From Muscardinus avellanarius (taxonomy: Eukaryota > Chordata > Mammalia > Rodentia > Gliridae), in the NCBI GenBank assembly GCA_963383645.1, contig OY726569.1:80072211-80136210 (forward strand): a stretch of DNA of 64,000 bases. Reading direction: 5' to 3'. Numbering within the stretch: the first letter of the stretch is position 1; each line of letters opens with the position of its first letter. The notes beneath the pieces are model-generated. The model searched no databases, had not been told where the DNA came from, and saw nothing but the letters and a program-made list of their open reading frames with translations. Shown here piece after piece: positions 32,401-45,912 of this stretch. The position numbers and the translations under genes were made by a program.

Positions 32401-33186
32401 TTAATATTCTTTCCCTCCCTACCACATAGCCCTAAGGAAGCTAAAGATTTTACTAATCTGTTAGTAAATGTCGATCTAAGATTGATTAAACTGAGCTTTT
32501 CCACAGAGAGGGAAAGAGAATAAAATCAGAAGTACTTTTTGACTCTGTAGTTTTATACTGGAGGAAAGTATATATTGTTCCATTTACAATAGGTTTTCTT
32601 TAAAGTATGATTTTAATTGAAATACTTGTGTTAATTTAGGGTTCCTGGTGCAGAATCTTAGGATGAGTCATTAAATTGACTTAAGTATAATAGGATATAC
32701 AAAGAGTATGTAAATTATTGGGAATATATAGGTTAGGGTTCTATATGTGTGCCTAAGTTATTAAAAATAACTTAAATTGTCCTAAGTAAGAAAGGGAACT
32801 TATTCACTCATATTTAGGCAAGGCTTGATTTTGTAACTTTGACTATCACCTGGGATCTAATTTCTCTTGTCAGTCAGGCTCCTCTTACTCCTTTACTCAC
32901 AGCTCTAGGCTTCTCCCTCATTATTACACAAGGACTCCTGCAGTGCCAGGCTTCTCATTCTTATTCCACACCCTTGAGAGAAAAAGAGGTCATCACCTGT
33001 AATAGCCACAGAAGATAATGGAGATAATGCTTTTTCACAGGGTCTTAAACATGTCTTCTTCCTCCACAGGGCTCTCATTGGTTTACATGCCCATCCTTGA
33101 ACTGAACACTGTAATAAGTGACAGGATGCCCCAAAACCAACCAAGGCCCATCCTTGGGGCAGAGGTGGAGTTAAACACTGGTTAGA

Positions 33187-33414
33187 GCCGGGCGTGGTGG
33201 CGCACGCTTGTAATCCCAGCGCTTGGGAGGCTGAGACAGGAGGATCGCATAGGTTCGAAGCCAGCTTCACCTACATAGTGAGGTTCTCAGCAACTTAGTG
33301 AGATCCTGTTTCCAAGTAAAGTATAAAAAATAGGTCGAGGAGGATAGCCCAGAAGTAGAAAAGCCCCTGGGGTTTACCCTTAGTACCACAAAAACAAACA
33401 AACAAACAAACAAA
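33187..33414 (+). repeat. Forward SINE, well preserved
   Basis: GCCGGGCGTGGTGGCGCAC start, both arms, tail (CAAA)n. It ends 150 bp before a TTLL5 exon. Confidence 0.9.
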
Positions 33415-33566
33415 AAAGAATGGAAAATGAGTTATTTCTCACAGGATATTTAGGATTCTTATTCCAGAAGGAAAGGAAAAGTTGCTAAGTAGCAAACCAT
33501 AGTAATCTTCTTTAGCAATTCAGACTTTGAGATGTGAATTAACGATGCCTTCTGTTATGGTTGTAG

Positions 33567-33673
33567 GGATCATCCATGTATCATGTGGACTGGAGGCTGC
33601 AGGAGAATTCCAGTTTTGGTATTCCATGCTGAGGCTATTCTGACCAAGGACAACAATATTCGAGTAATTGGAG
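33567..33673 (+). CDS. TTLL5: TTLL5 coding exon
   Basis: 107 bp, G + 35 codons + G; acceptor TTGTAG, donor GTAAGT. It encodes [20 protein letters not shown] then [15 protein letters not shown]. This is the start of the TTL-like domain of TTLL5, before the ATP-grasp core. Phases match both neighbours. Confidence 0.96.
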
Positions 33674-33839
33674 GTAAGTATAACCTTTCCCACAGAAGAA
33701 AGAGCTAAGCATAACCCTGGCAGCTTACTGTCTGGAAGAAATTAATATGCCATATGGGTAGGGAAGAGACTTTGGCCATGAAAAAAGTCTATTGCTACTT
33801 GAAAGATTATTTGCAACGTCTTATATTATTTTCTGCATA

Positions 33840-34627
33840 TTTTTTTTCTCCAAATTTTTTTTCCAGAATTACATGTACACGTGTGTATTGTTTTTCTAAA
33901 ATTTGTGGTGAATTCTATGTAACAAGATTTACCATTTTAGCCATTGTAGGTTGTATAGTCCCATAGTATTTAGTGCATTCTCAGTGCTGTGCAACCATCA
34001 CTATTGTCTAGTTTCAGGACATTTCATCATCCTGAAAGCAAAGTCTGTACCCTTAAAGCAGTCGCTTTCCATTCCCCTATACCACCTGTCCATAGCAACT
34101 GCTCATCTTTCTGTCTCATGAATTTGCCTGTTTTGGATATTTCATATAAATGGAATTGTACAGCATGTGGCCTTTTGTGTCTGAGTCCTTTCACTTAGCA
34201 TGTTTTCAAGGTTCATTCATGTTTGAATATCTATCAGTCCTTCATTCCTTTTTATGGCTGGATAATATTCTCTTGAATGGATATATTACATTTTGTTTAT
34301 CCATTTTTTTCAGTTGGTAGACATTTTGTGGTGTTTTCTACCTTTTGGCTGTTGTTGAGTAATGCTGCTCTGAATGTTTGATTAGGATAAGTTTTTAACA
34401 TGTGTTCAGTTCTTTTGAGCATCACTCAGGAATAGAATTGTTTGGAAATTCTGATTTTTGTTTTGTTTCAATACTGGGGATTGAACTCATGGGCGCACTA
34501 CTACAAAGCTACATCTCCAGCCCTTTTTTTATTTTTTATTTTTTATTTTGAGATAGAGTCTTGCTAAGATGCACAGGCTGGCTTCCAACTTACATTCTTC
34601 TACTTCAGCCTCCTGAGTTCAAGTCTC

Positions 34628-34679
<52 letters not shown>

Positions 34680-35660
34680 AATGCCTGGCTTCTATGTTAA
34701 CTAATTAAAGAACTTTCAAACTGTTTTCCACAGCAGCGATATCATTTTACATTTCCACCTAAAATAGTTTCAACTTGTCTGCAATTCTTACTAACATCTT
34801 TTGTTTTGCTTTATAGATTACAGTCGCCTGGTGAGTGTGACATGGTATCTCGTGGTTTTAATTTGCGTTTCCCTAATGCCTGATGACACGGAGCATCCCT
34901 TCATGTGTGCCTTGGTTGTTTGTATATCTTCTTTGAAGGAATGTTTCTTTGAGGACTTTGCCCATTTTTAAAATTGGGTTGTCTTTTTTGTTGTTGAGTT
35001 GTAAAAGTCTTATATATTCTGGATATCAGGCTCTCATCATATACATGATTTGAAAAATGTTTTTTTCTATTCTGTGCATTGTTTTTGCACATTTTTGCAT
35101 TCTATGGATTATTCATTTATGAGAAAACATTTTTATTTTGATGATATCCAATTTATTTATTTTCTTTTGTCGCTTGTGTGCTTGGTGTACTATCTGAGAA
35201 ACCATTGTCTAACTCAAGGTCTTATCCCTCTGTATTTTTCTAAGAGTTTTATAGTTTAAGATCTTATAGCCAAATAGTATTTGATTCATTTTGAACTAAT
35301 TATTTTTTATATAGTATTAGTCATTATTTTGCATGTGGATATACAGTTGTCCTAGCGTGATTAATTGAAGAAACATTTTTCTCCATTGAAGGGTCATGGC
35401 CCTATTGCCAAAAGTCAACTGATCATAGATTTAGGAATTTATTTCTAGACTCTAATATGCCATTGACCTGTATATTTATTGATTTCATTTTGATTACTAT
35501 TTTTTTTACTATTAAGTTTTGAAATAGGGAAATGTGAATTCTCTAATATTGTTCTTTTTTAAGATTGTTTTGGCTGTTTATGGGTCCTTGTAATTTCCCA
35601 TGAATTTTAGGATCAGCTTTTCTATCTGTAAAACTGGCTGGTGGGATGTTGGTAGGGAGT
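33840..35660 (-). mobile_element. Old L1 fragment (3' part of ORF2), reverse
   Basis: The + strand reads the reverse complement of L1 ORF2 and 3' sequence: 'tgtgcaaccatcac', 'atataaatggaattgtacagcatgtggcc', 'ttgagtaatgctgctctgaatg', 'ttttccacagcagcgatatcattttacatttccacc', 'aaaaatgttttttctattctgt', 'ctaagagttttatagttt'. Many stops; the copy is inactive. A reverse SINE and (CA)n interrupt it at 34466-34680. Confidence 0.85.
34466..34680 (-). repeat. Reverse SINE and CA microsatellite inside the L1
   Basis: 'caatactggggattgaactcatggg' to 'cagcctcctgagttcaag', followed by (CA)n at 34632-34678. The L1 continues on both sides. Confidence 0.82.
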
Positions 35661-35754
35661 GCATAGAATCTGTACATTTCTGAGTTGTGCTCTGAGTCCT
35701 GGATCTAGACTAGCAGTTTTCAAGTTATAATCATATGACTAGTGCCTTTCAGGT

Positions 35755-35925
35755 GGTATGGTGGAAAGAGTTCATACACGGGTTTGTGATCACTGGCTCA
35801 AATCTCAGCTTTGGGATTTGCTAGCTGTGAATCTTGGGCAAGCCACTTGAACTCCTTCATCAGTTTTATTATTAGTTAAATTGGGAATATGCCGACCTTG
35901 CAGGCTTGGTGAGGACCAGAGACTT
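35755..35925 (+). repeat. MIR (ancient SINE)
   Basis: 'ctagctgtgaatcttgggcaagccacttgaactcc' is the MIR core. Confidence 0.72.
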
Positions 35926-36017
35926 TACTCTCTGACACACAGAAGGCAGTCAGCATTTGTGCTCCTCTGCTCATTCTACTTGTTGAGGATCTGCTGCACT
36001 TTTGAAATGACTGTTCA

Positions 36018-36236
36018 ACCGTGCGTGGTGGCGCACACTTGTAATCCCCATGCTTGGGAGGCGGAGACAGCAGGATAGGGCAGGTTCCGAAGCCAGCCAC
36101 GCTGGCTTAAGAGACCCTGTTTCTGAATAAAAATATTAAAAATAGGTCTGGGAATATAGCCTGGAGTTAGAAGGGTTTCCAGGGACCCCAGTACCACCAA
36201 AAAATAAAAATAAATAAATAAGTAAATAAATAAATA
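36018..36236 (+). mobile_element. Young forward SINE with perfect 13-bp target-site duplication
   Basis: AAATGACTGTTCA at 36005-36017 and 36237-36249. Dimer of the 'gctggcttaagagaccc' subfamily with a (TAAA)n tail. Confidence 0.92.
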
Positions 36237-37424
36237 AAATGACTGTTCAGACTGTTAAGATCCCCATGATATATCAGGAGTCCAGAGAACTGTGAACCCA
36301 CTTTGGAGATTTGAATGCTCCTCCTCCCCAAGGGTACTTGTGTTCTAATCCCCTCAGCAAGTTGCTAGGTCACCACTTAAAGGGACCTGGTTCATTTATG
36401 TTCTCTGAAGCCTGGGTGAATGAAGACTCTGCTGAGAGACTCCCTCTAAATGTCAAAGAAGGGTAAAAACAACAGAAGTAAATCATTCCCAGAAAACATT
36501 CTTCTTTTGGTCTGGTGTGACATAAGATAATCTGTTTTCTATGATAGTAAGCAGACCCTTATTATTTAGACTGCCTACCATTATTGGGAAATAATGTCCA
36601 TCAATATCATCATTCCACTATACAAGCAATTGCTATTTTTTCAACTCATAAGTCTTCACAATTTTATTTTGCACATTCCTGTGGTCAGAGAAAATTCTGC
36701 TTTTTCTGTTATACATCTGTTGCTAATTAATAAAAACACAAACTTATGAAATGGACACATTCAGAGGCAAATTATAAAGATACTGCCTTCTATGAGAAGT
36801 TTACCTGAGGTTGAAAATACCTCGGTTGCCTCTAAAATACAATCTCATTTACATGTTTGAAGTATGTGCAATATGAAAATTATGTGTGCTTCAAATGCTT
36901 AAAAATTTTTCCCTTTCTCAGTTCCTTGAGGTTTAATAATTTTCATCTTCTATGAAAAACAATTTGAATAACTTTTGCAAATTTCTATGTCAGTTTTCTG
37001 AACTATTAAATGCTCTTGGTCCTTAGCATTTTTGGGGGGGAGGGGGCTCTAAAATAGCTGACATGGAACATAGATTTGCTCAGATCATAAGCCTGTGGTT
37101 AAATCCTCTTGAGAAGTTATCTGGGGCATTAGTTATCTTCTGTTGATCTCTTAGTGTTCGATGACAACTTTATTTTTTTGTTTACATATTAAGTATTTCT
37201 TGAATTCGCCATTAATAATTTGATATAGTATTTTTCATGCTTTATTTGTGAAATATCCTAGGAATATGTCTTTTTCCTCAATATAACCTTGTTTTTTTTC
37301 TCCCTAAATTGTATGTAATTCATACATATAATTGGGGTTATAGTTGAAAGGCAACAGAAGTAATTTCACCTTAAACTTTTCATAGAAGGAAGTGTCTTTT
37401 TAAATTTTGTCTCTGAAACCTAGC

Positions 37425-37803
37425 ACAGGCCTGTAATCTAGTGCTTGAGAGGCTGAAACAAGATACTCTCAGGCTCAAGTCCAGCATGCTGGTTACTTAG
37501 TAATAATGTTCCCCAAAAAGGGGAGTGCTGGAGGTGTAGCTCAGAAGTAAAACACCCCTGGGTTCAATCTTAGTGTCACATATACACACAAATAATAATT
37601 TGCCTCTAGCTGGGCGTGGTGGCGCACCCTTGTAATCCCAGCATTTGGGAGGCTGAGATCAGAGGATCGTGGTTCGCGGACAGCCTCAGCCACTTAGTGA
37701 GGCCCTCTGCAACTCAGTGAAACCCTGTCTCAAAATAAAGAATAAAAAAATAGGGCTGGGGTTATAGCTCGGAGGTAGAATGCCCCTGGGGCGGGGGAGG
37801 GGG
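37425..37803 (+). repeat. Two forward SINEs
   Basis: A diverged copy (37425-37580) and a CpG-retaining copy (37608-37803; 'gctgggcgtggtggcgcac', 'gctcggaggtagaatgcccctgggg'). Confidence 0.82.
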
Positions 37804-38074
37804 ATGCCTCTGAATGTGTTTGTTTAATATGTTTGTGTCTTTATAGATTAACAACAGAAGTATGATGCAAGCTATAGATGTAACTTTAAATGTGAAAGGT
37901 GAAATTAATTGTATATTTTATTTAACCCATTATATCCAAAATATCACTTCCCATTTACTCAGTATGAAACATCAAAATTTTATATCTGGTATGTATTTTA
38001 CACTTAATATATATCTCAACTTGGTGTGAAATTAAGTTTTAATTAATATATATATATATTTATATTTATATTTT

Positions 38075-38274
38075 GCGGTACTGGGATGGAACCCAGGGAT
38101 ATTCTACCTCCGTGGTATACCCCCAGCCCTATTTTTTCTTCTTTATTTTGAAACAGGGTCTCACTGAGTTACAAAGGGCCTCACTGGGTAGCTGAGGCTG
38201 GCTATGAACCTCAATCTTCCTGTCTCAGCCTCCCAATTGCTGAGATTACAAGTGTGTGCCACTACACCCCGCAG
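38075..38274 (-). repeat. Reverse SINE
   Basis: 'gcggtactgggatggaaccc' to 'gtgtgccactacacccc'. Preceded by a TA repeat (38046-38070). Confidence 0.87.
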
Positions 38275-39480
38275 GTTTTAATTTGAATTAAAGTAAAATT
38301 AAGAATTCTGCTCTTCTATCATGCTCATCACATTTCAAATGCTCATTAGTCACATATAGGTATGTGCATAATTTTCTTATACTAGGGCACAGGTAGACTC
38401 TGCTACCACTGAAGAGGCTGTAGTTGTGTTGTAAAAGTCCACTGTGTCAGTTGTAGCTTTATTCTGGTTTCCTACACTATTTTTATCTGAACTCCCCCTA
38501 GGTTCTTCTGTGCTGACAGTTGGATTACTGGCCCCTTGTTTTCATTTGCTCTGTGTCAGTGGATCCTGGAACTTGCCAAGGGACCTGACATTTCAGTTGC
38601 TTCCTGGAGTACATGTGAATGGTTAGAGAAGAGGAAATTCTAGTCTTGTTTTAGAACTGATGTGATTGATGCATGTTCAGAGGCTCAGAAATAGGATGTT
38701 TGGCCGTTTGTTAGTCATCATGGAGGACCATGCCCTGCCTCTTGTTTTCATATGGAAGAAAACATGGAATCAGGTGGTTCTTTTTTGGGTACCTGGGTAG
38801 GTTCAATTTGCAGCTGTGATTCTCCACTTGACTCTTGGCATGGTAAAGAAAGCCCAGGTATATTCATCAGGATTTTCTGGAGATGCAGAACCGATAGAAT
38901 ACAGGGGGAAGGAGTGAAGTTGAACGCATTTATGATAGGATATTTGCATAAACAATTATGGAAACTGAAAAGTCCTATGATCTGTTATTTGTACCTGGAC
39001 ATTCTGGAAAGTTATATTTTGATATTATATTTTGAGAACCAGAGAGCCAATGGTGTAGATGCCAGTGTGAGTCTAAAGGCCTGAGAACCAGGAGTGCCAA
39101 GGACAGAGAGGGTTTTTGTCTCAGCCCAAATAGGCAGAGAGCAAAGTGCATTCAACCACCTTTTTATTCTGTTCAAGCCCTCAGTGTATGGGATGATACT
39201 CACCCATATTGGAGAGGGTAATCTGCTTTACTCAGGCCACAGATTCAAATGCTGATCTGTTCTGGAGACACTCTCACAGACGATCAGAAATAGTGTTTAG
39301 CCATAGATGGATCTGGACATTAATGGCCCAGTCAAAATGACACATGAAATTAATCATTACACCACAATTGCTAGGTTTTTCAAGAGAAATCCAGAAATCT
39401 AAATTTTCATATGAATTCTTTGAATTTTCAAAAGTTACCAAACTAATTACGAATTTGGTTTTATTTAAAAGTAATATGAG

Positions 39481-39900
39481 GCTGGGCGTGGTGGCACACG
39501 CTTGTAATCCCAGCATTCGGGGGGACAGACAGGATTGCGGTTCATGGCCAGCCTCAGCTACTTAGCAACTCAGTGAGATTCTGCTTCAAAATAAATAATA
39601 AAAAATAGGGCTAGGAGTGTAGCTTGGAGGTAGAATGCCCCTGGGATCTAACCTCAGTACTGCAATAAAAAAAAAAAAAAAAGGTAATATGAGCTGGGTG
39701 TGGTAGGGTGCACCTGTAACCCTAGTACTTTGGAGGCTGAGACAGGATCTCAAGTTCGATGATGGGCTCGGCAGTGTAGTAAAACTCAGCAACCTAGTGA
39801 GATCCTATTTCAAAACAAAAAATAAAAAGACTGGGGGTGTTCCTTGGAGGTAGAATGCCCCTGGGTTCAATCCCCAGTACCACCAAAAACTAAATAAATA
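39481..39900 (+). repeat. Two forward SINEs in tandem
   Basis: Copies at 39481-39681 and 39693-39900. 'gtaatatgag' precedes the first and 'ggtaatatgagctggg' starts the second, so TAATATGAG is a target-site repeat of the first copy (39472-39480 and 39684-39692). Confidence 0.85.
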
Positions 39901-40395
39901 AAAGCAACATGAGTAATAAACAAACCATATTTATAGTCTAGATCTGGTCCTTTCATCACCAGTTTACAAGATATATTATTACTCAGCACAAGTGGGTATA
40001 GAACATGAGTGAGCTGAGGTTCACCAGCAATGATGGTTGCTTTATATCACCCCACCCTTCCTTCTTGCATTCTCCTTGTGAATATGTTCAACACATCTCA
40101 GTTGGGTTATAGTTAAGTGTGATGGGTTAGAAGTAGGTCAGTGCTTGTACCGTAGAAATCAGGTCTGCCACTGAGTACAATGGAGATTTCATAGTTCTTC
40201 TATATTTTAAGATGAAATGTTGAAAAAAATATTAATAGAATTTAACTTTTTATTTACTACAAAAGTATGTAATTTTCTATTACATAGAATAGTATGTTGA
40301 TATGAATATTACCTGAATATTAATATTCAGATACTATATATTAATAGGTATTTAACTGCATATTTATTTTGTACTATGTAAAATAATTTTTCTAG

Positions 40396-40530
40396 CTCAG
40401 AATGTTGGTGCATACCTGTAATCCTAGTACTTGGGAGGCTGAGATGCAAGGGTTGCAGGTTGTAGGCCAGCCTGGGCAATTTATTGAGACCTTGTCTCTA
40501 AAATGAAACTCCCTTAGTTCAAGTACCAAA
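40396..40530 (+). repeat. Forward SINE fragment, diverged
   Basis: 'gttggtgcatacctgtaatcctagtacttggg' left arm; the right arm is mostly lost. Confidence 0.75.
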
Positions 40531-40579
40531 ATAATAATAATGATGGAAATAATATTTTTTTTTTTACTATTGCAGCAAC

Positions 40580-40850
40580 TGTTCTAACACTTTACATGTA
40601 TTAACTAATTAAAGTGTTTACAACTATCATATCCATTTCCATTCCATTCATTCATAGCCGTGTTATCAATTTCATTTCCCAGGGAAGAAAATTGAATATA
40701 GAGAAATTATAGGTAATAGGAACTTACCTAGTATTATAGGCAGAGATCGGTAGAATCAGAGTTTGAATCCTAGCAGTTTGGCTCTAAAAACAGACACCTT
40801 TTTCTCCTAGTCCTCAGGTAACCACTCTTTTCCCCCATACACCTTACTGC
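40580..40850 (+). repeat. Ancient mammalian repeat remnant
   Basis: Same order as 24375-24600: 'gttctaacactttacatgtatta', 'ggaacttacctagtattataggcagag', 'agtttgaatcctagcagtttggctc'. Strongly diverged. Confidence 0.5.
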
Positions 40851-41848
40851 TCCCGTTCCCGGTGGTCTGGCACTAAGAGGCAAGCACTGGGAAATACACA
40901 GAATGGGGTACAGTCCTTGCCTGTAGCAGGGACCATATCATATAGTCGATGATTCTTCAGCTTTTGCATGTGCAGAAATGGAGATTTTTAGTGATCACAG
41001 TTATAATAAAAGGACTTGGTTTTCTTTCATTTTTCTAAACATTTTATTTAGAAAAAGTTAAAAGTGTTCAGACAAGTAGGTTCACCAGTCATGAACACGT
41101 TGCCATACTTGCTTCTCACTGTCTATGAACCACTTGAGAATTAGCTCCAGTACTTGCTGTTCTAATGCATTATTCAGTAGCTATCTCCTGAGAACAAGGG
41201 CATCTTCTGTAGAGCTACAGCAGTCTGTCCTTGGTAAAATGCTGTTCTTTAATCTACAGCCCCTTTACATGTTTCCCATTGCTCAAGTTTTGCCCTTTGT
41301 AGCTGTTTAATGTTGTTTTTCTATTCAGGATCTGATCAAAGATTACATTTAGTTGTTGTATTTCTCAAGTTTTCTTTAATCTACAGCCATTTCCCAGGTT
41401 TTTAAACTTTCATGAAATTGACATTTTAAAAACATTTCAGACTAGTTATTTTATATGTATCCTTTAGTTGGATTGTCATTCTCTTCTGCTTTTTTTCCCA
41501 TGTTTAGATCCAAATATTAAAAATGCATGGGAGTATCACTTAGTGAAGCTGTGCCCTTCTCAGAGTTTCACTTTTGGAAGCACTTGATACTTTGTGTTGC
41601 ATCATTGATGGTGGCAAGTTTGACCGTTTTGTAAGATAGTGTCCATCAGATTGCTTCCTTGTGATGCATTCTCTATAGTGATGTTCTGAGACTTGTGAGT
41701 GTCCTATTTCCTAGTAATCTCTCACCTGTTGGTATCCACTGATTCTTGTGTGAATCCCTTATTCTTACTGTTTTTGTAAAGTGGTAATTTTTCATTTTGA
41801 TCTTTCTGCATTTATTAGCTAGGTTTTTTTGTTAGCAAGGGCTTTATC

Positions 41849-42330
41849 TCCTGTGGTTGGCAGAACTGTATTCTTCAAGAGAGGTCCATCTCTTAATTCC
41901 CAGAACCTGTGAAGATGCTACCTTATATATAGCAAAGGGGAATTGAAATTGCAGATGGAACTAATATTCCTAGTCAGCTGATCTTAAGCGGATTATCCAA
42001 AAGGGGCCCAGGATAATCACAAGACTTCTTTGATGGTAAAGAGGGAGACAGAGGAAGTCAGAGTGATGTGTCACAAGAAGGTCTAGGCCTGTGATGTTGG
42101 AGGAAGGAGACTACAAACCAGGAGTGGAAAGCCTAGAACTGAAATTATCTAGGGAAGATCCGTGGAGGGCTTTCTTGTCTGATAGAGTGAATCAGTGTAC
42201 AAGGGACCTGCAAGATTCTTTAGAATGTTATACCAAAAAATACACTGTCAGCTTAGACCGACGGGCCAAAATTGAAATGAGAGAAAACTATTGGACCACC
42301 AAGTTCTACAGACAAGAAGCAAGATCCTAA
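41849..42330 (+). repeat. Old interspersed repeat (copy 1 of a pair)
   Basis: Begins near 'ggttggcagaactgtattc', with 'ccagaacctgtgaagatgctaccttatata' and 'aaaggggaattgaaattgcagatgg'. It shares these blocks with 43003-43750. The consensus is familiar as an MLT1-like or DNA-transposon-like mammalian repeat, but I cannot assign it. Confidence 0.55.
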
Positions 42331-42529
42331 AAGACCTGCAAAAATGTGCTAATTTTTATGAAAAAGGAAGGATGGATACAAGAATGAAGCCTCAGGCCTA
42401 GGGGACAGATGTGTGAATGACGAGCATTATTTGAAGGCTTGAAACCTAATGGAATTCACCTGGCTAGATTTTGAAATCATTGAGGATCATGACTCCTTTT
42501 CTTCCTTTAGTTTTCTTCCCTTTAAAAAC

Positions 42530-42533
<4 letters not shown>

Positions 42534-42582
<49 letters not shown>

Positions 42583-42722
42583 GGGGATTGATTCCAGGGG
42601 TTCTCTGCCACTAAACTATATCCCCGACCCTTTTTTTTTTTGAGATAGGATCTTGCCAAGTTGCCAGGGCTGGTCTTGAGCTTGCTGTCCTCCTGCTCAG
42701 CCTCCTGAGTAGCTGGGATTAC
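42534..42722 (-). repeat. TG microsatellite joined to reverse SINE
   Basis: (TG)n 42534-42577, then 'tactggggattgattccaggggttc' to 'tcctgagtagctgggattacc'. Confidence 0.82.
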
Positions 42723-43002
42723 CATTTTGAAGGAGGCTATCTACAGCTGATGGTTTGTGGTGTACCACCATTGTATTTTGGGAACAAATAATTTGGTCTT
42801 TTTTTCAGGTCCACAGGTAGAGAGCAGTTCTGTCCAGGATGAATCCATCCAGAATCTCACCTGTACTTAGGCGATGAGATGTGGGATTTTGAGCTTATAA
42901 ACTTAGATAGGGGTTTAGACTTTGGCAAGTTCATGGGGATGTTGGGGTAGAGTGAATGTATTTTGCATGTGAAACATATGTGAGCCTTTGGTGGCCGTAT
43001 GG

Positions 43003-43750
43003 TAGACTGTGGTAGACCCCTCCCTACAATATGTCCATATCCTAATCTTTGGAACCTATGGACATATTACCTTACATGGCAAAGGGGAATTAAAGTTGCT
43101 AATCAGAGACCTTAAGATAAGGAGATATCCAAGTATGCCTAATATAATCACAAGAGTTATTTGTTTGTTTCTTTGTGGGGTTTTTTTTTTTTTTTTTTTT
43201 TTTTTTGGTTTTTTGGTACTGGGGATTGGTCCCCGGGCATTATACCTCCAAGCTATACTCCCAGCTCTTTTTATTTATTTTTATTTTGAAACATGGTCTT
43301 GCTAAGTTGCTGAGGGTCTTGCTAAGTTGCTAAAGCTGGCCTCAAACCTGTGATCCTCCTGTCTCAGCCTCATGCCTGGCTACAAGGGCTATTTAAAAAT
43401 GGAAGAAGCAGCCAGGCATGGTGGCACACTTCTGTAATCTCAGTGCTTGGGAGACTGAGATAGAAGGATTGCAGGGTTAAGGCCTGTCTCAGCAATTTAG
43501 TGAGACCCTTAGCAAATGAGACTTTAAGCCACAAATGGTAGAATGGAGGTGATCACTAGAAGCTGGAAAAGGGAAGGAAACAAACCCTACTCAGAACCTA
43601 CAGAAGAGAACACAGCCCTGCAAGTCCCTTGATCTTAACCTGGTGAGACCTGTGTTAAACTGCTCTTCTCTAGAATTATATGACAGGAAATTTCTGTTTA
43701 AGCTGCCAAGTGTGGCAGTTTGCTATAGCAGCAAAAACAAACAAAAGAAC
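43003..43750 (+). repeat. Old interspersed repeat (copy 2), interrupted by SINEs
   Basis: 'gaacctatggacatattaccttacatggcaaaggggaattaaagttgc' matches copy 1. It is broken by a reverse SINE (43177-43382) and a forward SINE (43409-43515), then continues ('cactagaagctgg' to 'gtttaagctgccaagtgtggcagtttgctatagcag'). Confidence 0.6.
43177..43515. repeat. Inverted SINE pair
   Basis: Reverse copy 43177-43382 with a 27-base T run, then forward copy 43409-43515 lacking most of its right arm, with about 25 bp between them. Confidence 0.82.
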
Positions 43751-44429
43751 CACTATATCTTTCACCTTATCATTGTGGATTCATCAGTTATTTTATAAGT
43801 TGTTGTAGTCTATCTCTGTTACATTCATTGTATTCATATTGTCTCAAATTTAGCTCTTAGGAGCCTCTTCAAACTCTTTGTGACATGTCTCTAGTTAGTT
43901 TTGGCATTTCCCTCTCTTTTGACATAGCAAGATGTTCCAGACCCATGTTGTGCCTTCCCTCCCCAACTTGGAAGCAGAACACATAAGCAGTGCCCTGTGC
44001 TGCTCTTGCAATCCATTCTGTTCTGCACACCAAGGTAAATGCTCGGGACTGCACCGTGTTTCTTACAACGATATAAAGACAACACGATAGTGATGGATCA
44101 TTGGGAGAAGCCTATACCGGGCTTTAAGGTTGCCACAGAAGGGGAAGTGTGCCGTGTCTGGCTTGCTCATGCCAGTCTGTCCACATCTGCTTTACATGGA
44201 GCTCCTATCAGGACTAGGCCAGGAGCAGCAGGGATTTGTGAGTATTTTCACATAAATTTGTAAAAAGAAATGATTGTCTTTGATGATAGAGGCTGAAATT
44301 TTTAGTCTGTCCATAAGTGTCTGTACAATACTCATTAAAAAATTGTCAGTATGAAGATCTTTTACAGTATTCTGTAGAATTCTTAGCTAATGTTCTCAGC
44401 TTGCAGTGTTGCATTGAAAGAGATTGAAG

Positions 44430-44643
44430 TGTGTGTGTGTGTGTGGGGGGGGCTACTGGGGATTGAACCAGGGGAGTTCTACCTCTGAGCCACACACGCC
44501 CTATTTTATTTTTTAGTTTGAAACAGAGTCTCACTAGATTGCTGAGAGTCTCACTATGTTGTTGAGGCTGTTCTTAAAACCTGCGATCCTCCTGTTAGCC
44601 TCCCAAGTAATGGGATTACAGGCATGTGCCACCATGCCCAGGT
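44430..44643 (-). repeat. Reverse SINE with TG/G head
   Basis: (TG)n and a G run, then 'tactggggattgaaccaggggagttctacctctgag' to 'gtgccaccatgcccagg'. Confidence 0.85.
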
Positions 44644-45185
44644 AGAAAGAGGTTGAATTTAGTAGTCAAGAGTAAATATTAACCTTTAGGATATGTCAAA
44701 GCCTCAGGTGATTATAAACTTTCCTTTCAGAGAGGGCTCAAGCACAGATGCTTGCAGGAGCCTGGGGAAATAACACAAGTGAAGCAGGCAGAGTATTGTG
44801 CCAACTGGATAGTGTGGGCTAGTTCCGAAGGGGCAGGTGCTGTGCTCAGTTAACCCTTACCACTGGAGAGAGGAGAGCCCAAGGTTGTCATGACAGTTTT
44901 TCCAAGAAAGCCAGATATTTAGATTTTTCTATGAATTCTTCAATTTCAAAAGGTTGGCAACTAATTCAGGTTTATTTTTAGAGCACTATGGTGGATTGAA
45001 TAAACCATGTCTACAGCTGAGTTTGGCTCTTGGACCATCAGATGGTCTAAGATGTACTGGTAAATCATCATTTTAGGACATTGAAGGCTATCTAGAACAG
45101 GGGGATTTAGCCTTTTGGGTACAGTGGACCTCTTGGCAGTCTGGGGAAATCTAAGGACTTCTCAGGATAATGTTTTTAAGTGGAT

Positions 45186-45187
<2 letters not shown>

Positions 45188-45227
<40 letters not shown>
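45188..45227. repeat. AT dinucleotide microsatellite
   Basis: Uninterrupted (AT)n of about 40 bases, 460 bp upstream of a TTLL5 exon. Confidence 0.93.
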
Positions 45228-45231
<4 letters not shown>

Positions 45232-45648
45232 AATTTGAGGTATGCATGCTTTTTTATTAGTGCATTAAATAACATAATCTGATGGAAGTTTTGCTAACTA
45301 CCAAAATTTATAAATAATTGTGTGAATGAGCACTATTTTGAGATAATTTTAACAACTGAAATGATTTTAAAATTCCTGATAATATTGGTGGCAAAGTCAC
45401 AGATACCATTAATACTACTTGCTTTGCCGTCTACACTTTGTATTGAAGGCATTGTTAAGTTTCAGCTACACTTGGCTGAAAACAAAGATGGAGGTTCCCC
45501 TACCCCTGTTTAGTGAACCCCAAAGAGTCTTAGGTTACAGACCTTGATCCCAGATAATCTCAACTTTTATAGTAGTTTTAAGGGTAGCAGCATAATGTTA
45601 TTGAGTTTAATTAATAAGCCCCTATGGTAGTTTGTTTTTTGTTTCTAG

Positions 45649-45912
<264 letters not shown>

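Larger units (their letters stand above)
27920..33566 (+). other. TTLL5: TTLL5 intron 2
   Basis: 5.6 kb. It contains an LTR-derived retrocopy (28686-29212), SINEs (30637-30840, 31878-32055, 33187-33414), a TG microsatellite (31818-31877) and a MIR (32208-32400). 27930-28670, 29230-30630, 30850-31800 and 32410-33180 show nothing recognised. Confidence 0.8.

Noticed and set aside
33754..35259. Several frames in TTLL5 intron 3
   Set aside because: They are antisense translations of a decayed L1; the sequence order matches reverse L1 ORF2 and 3' end.
42091..42330. 79-codon frame that looks protein-like
   Set aside because: It lies inside an old interspersed repeat with a second decayed copy at 43.0-43.7 kb; no splice context.
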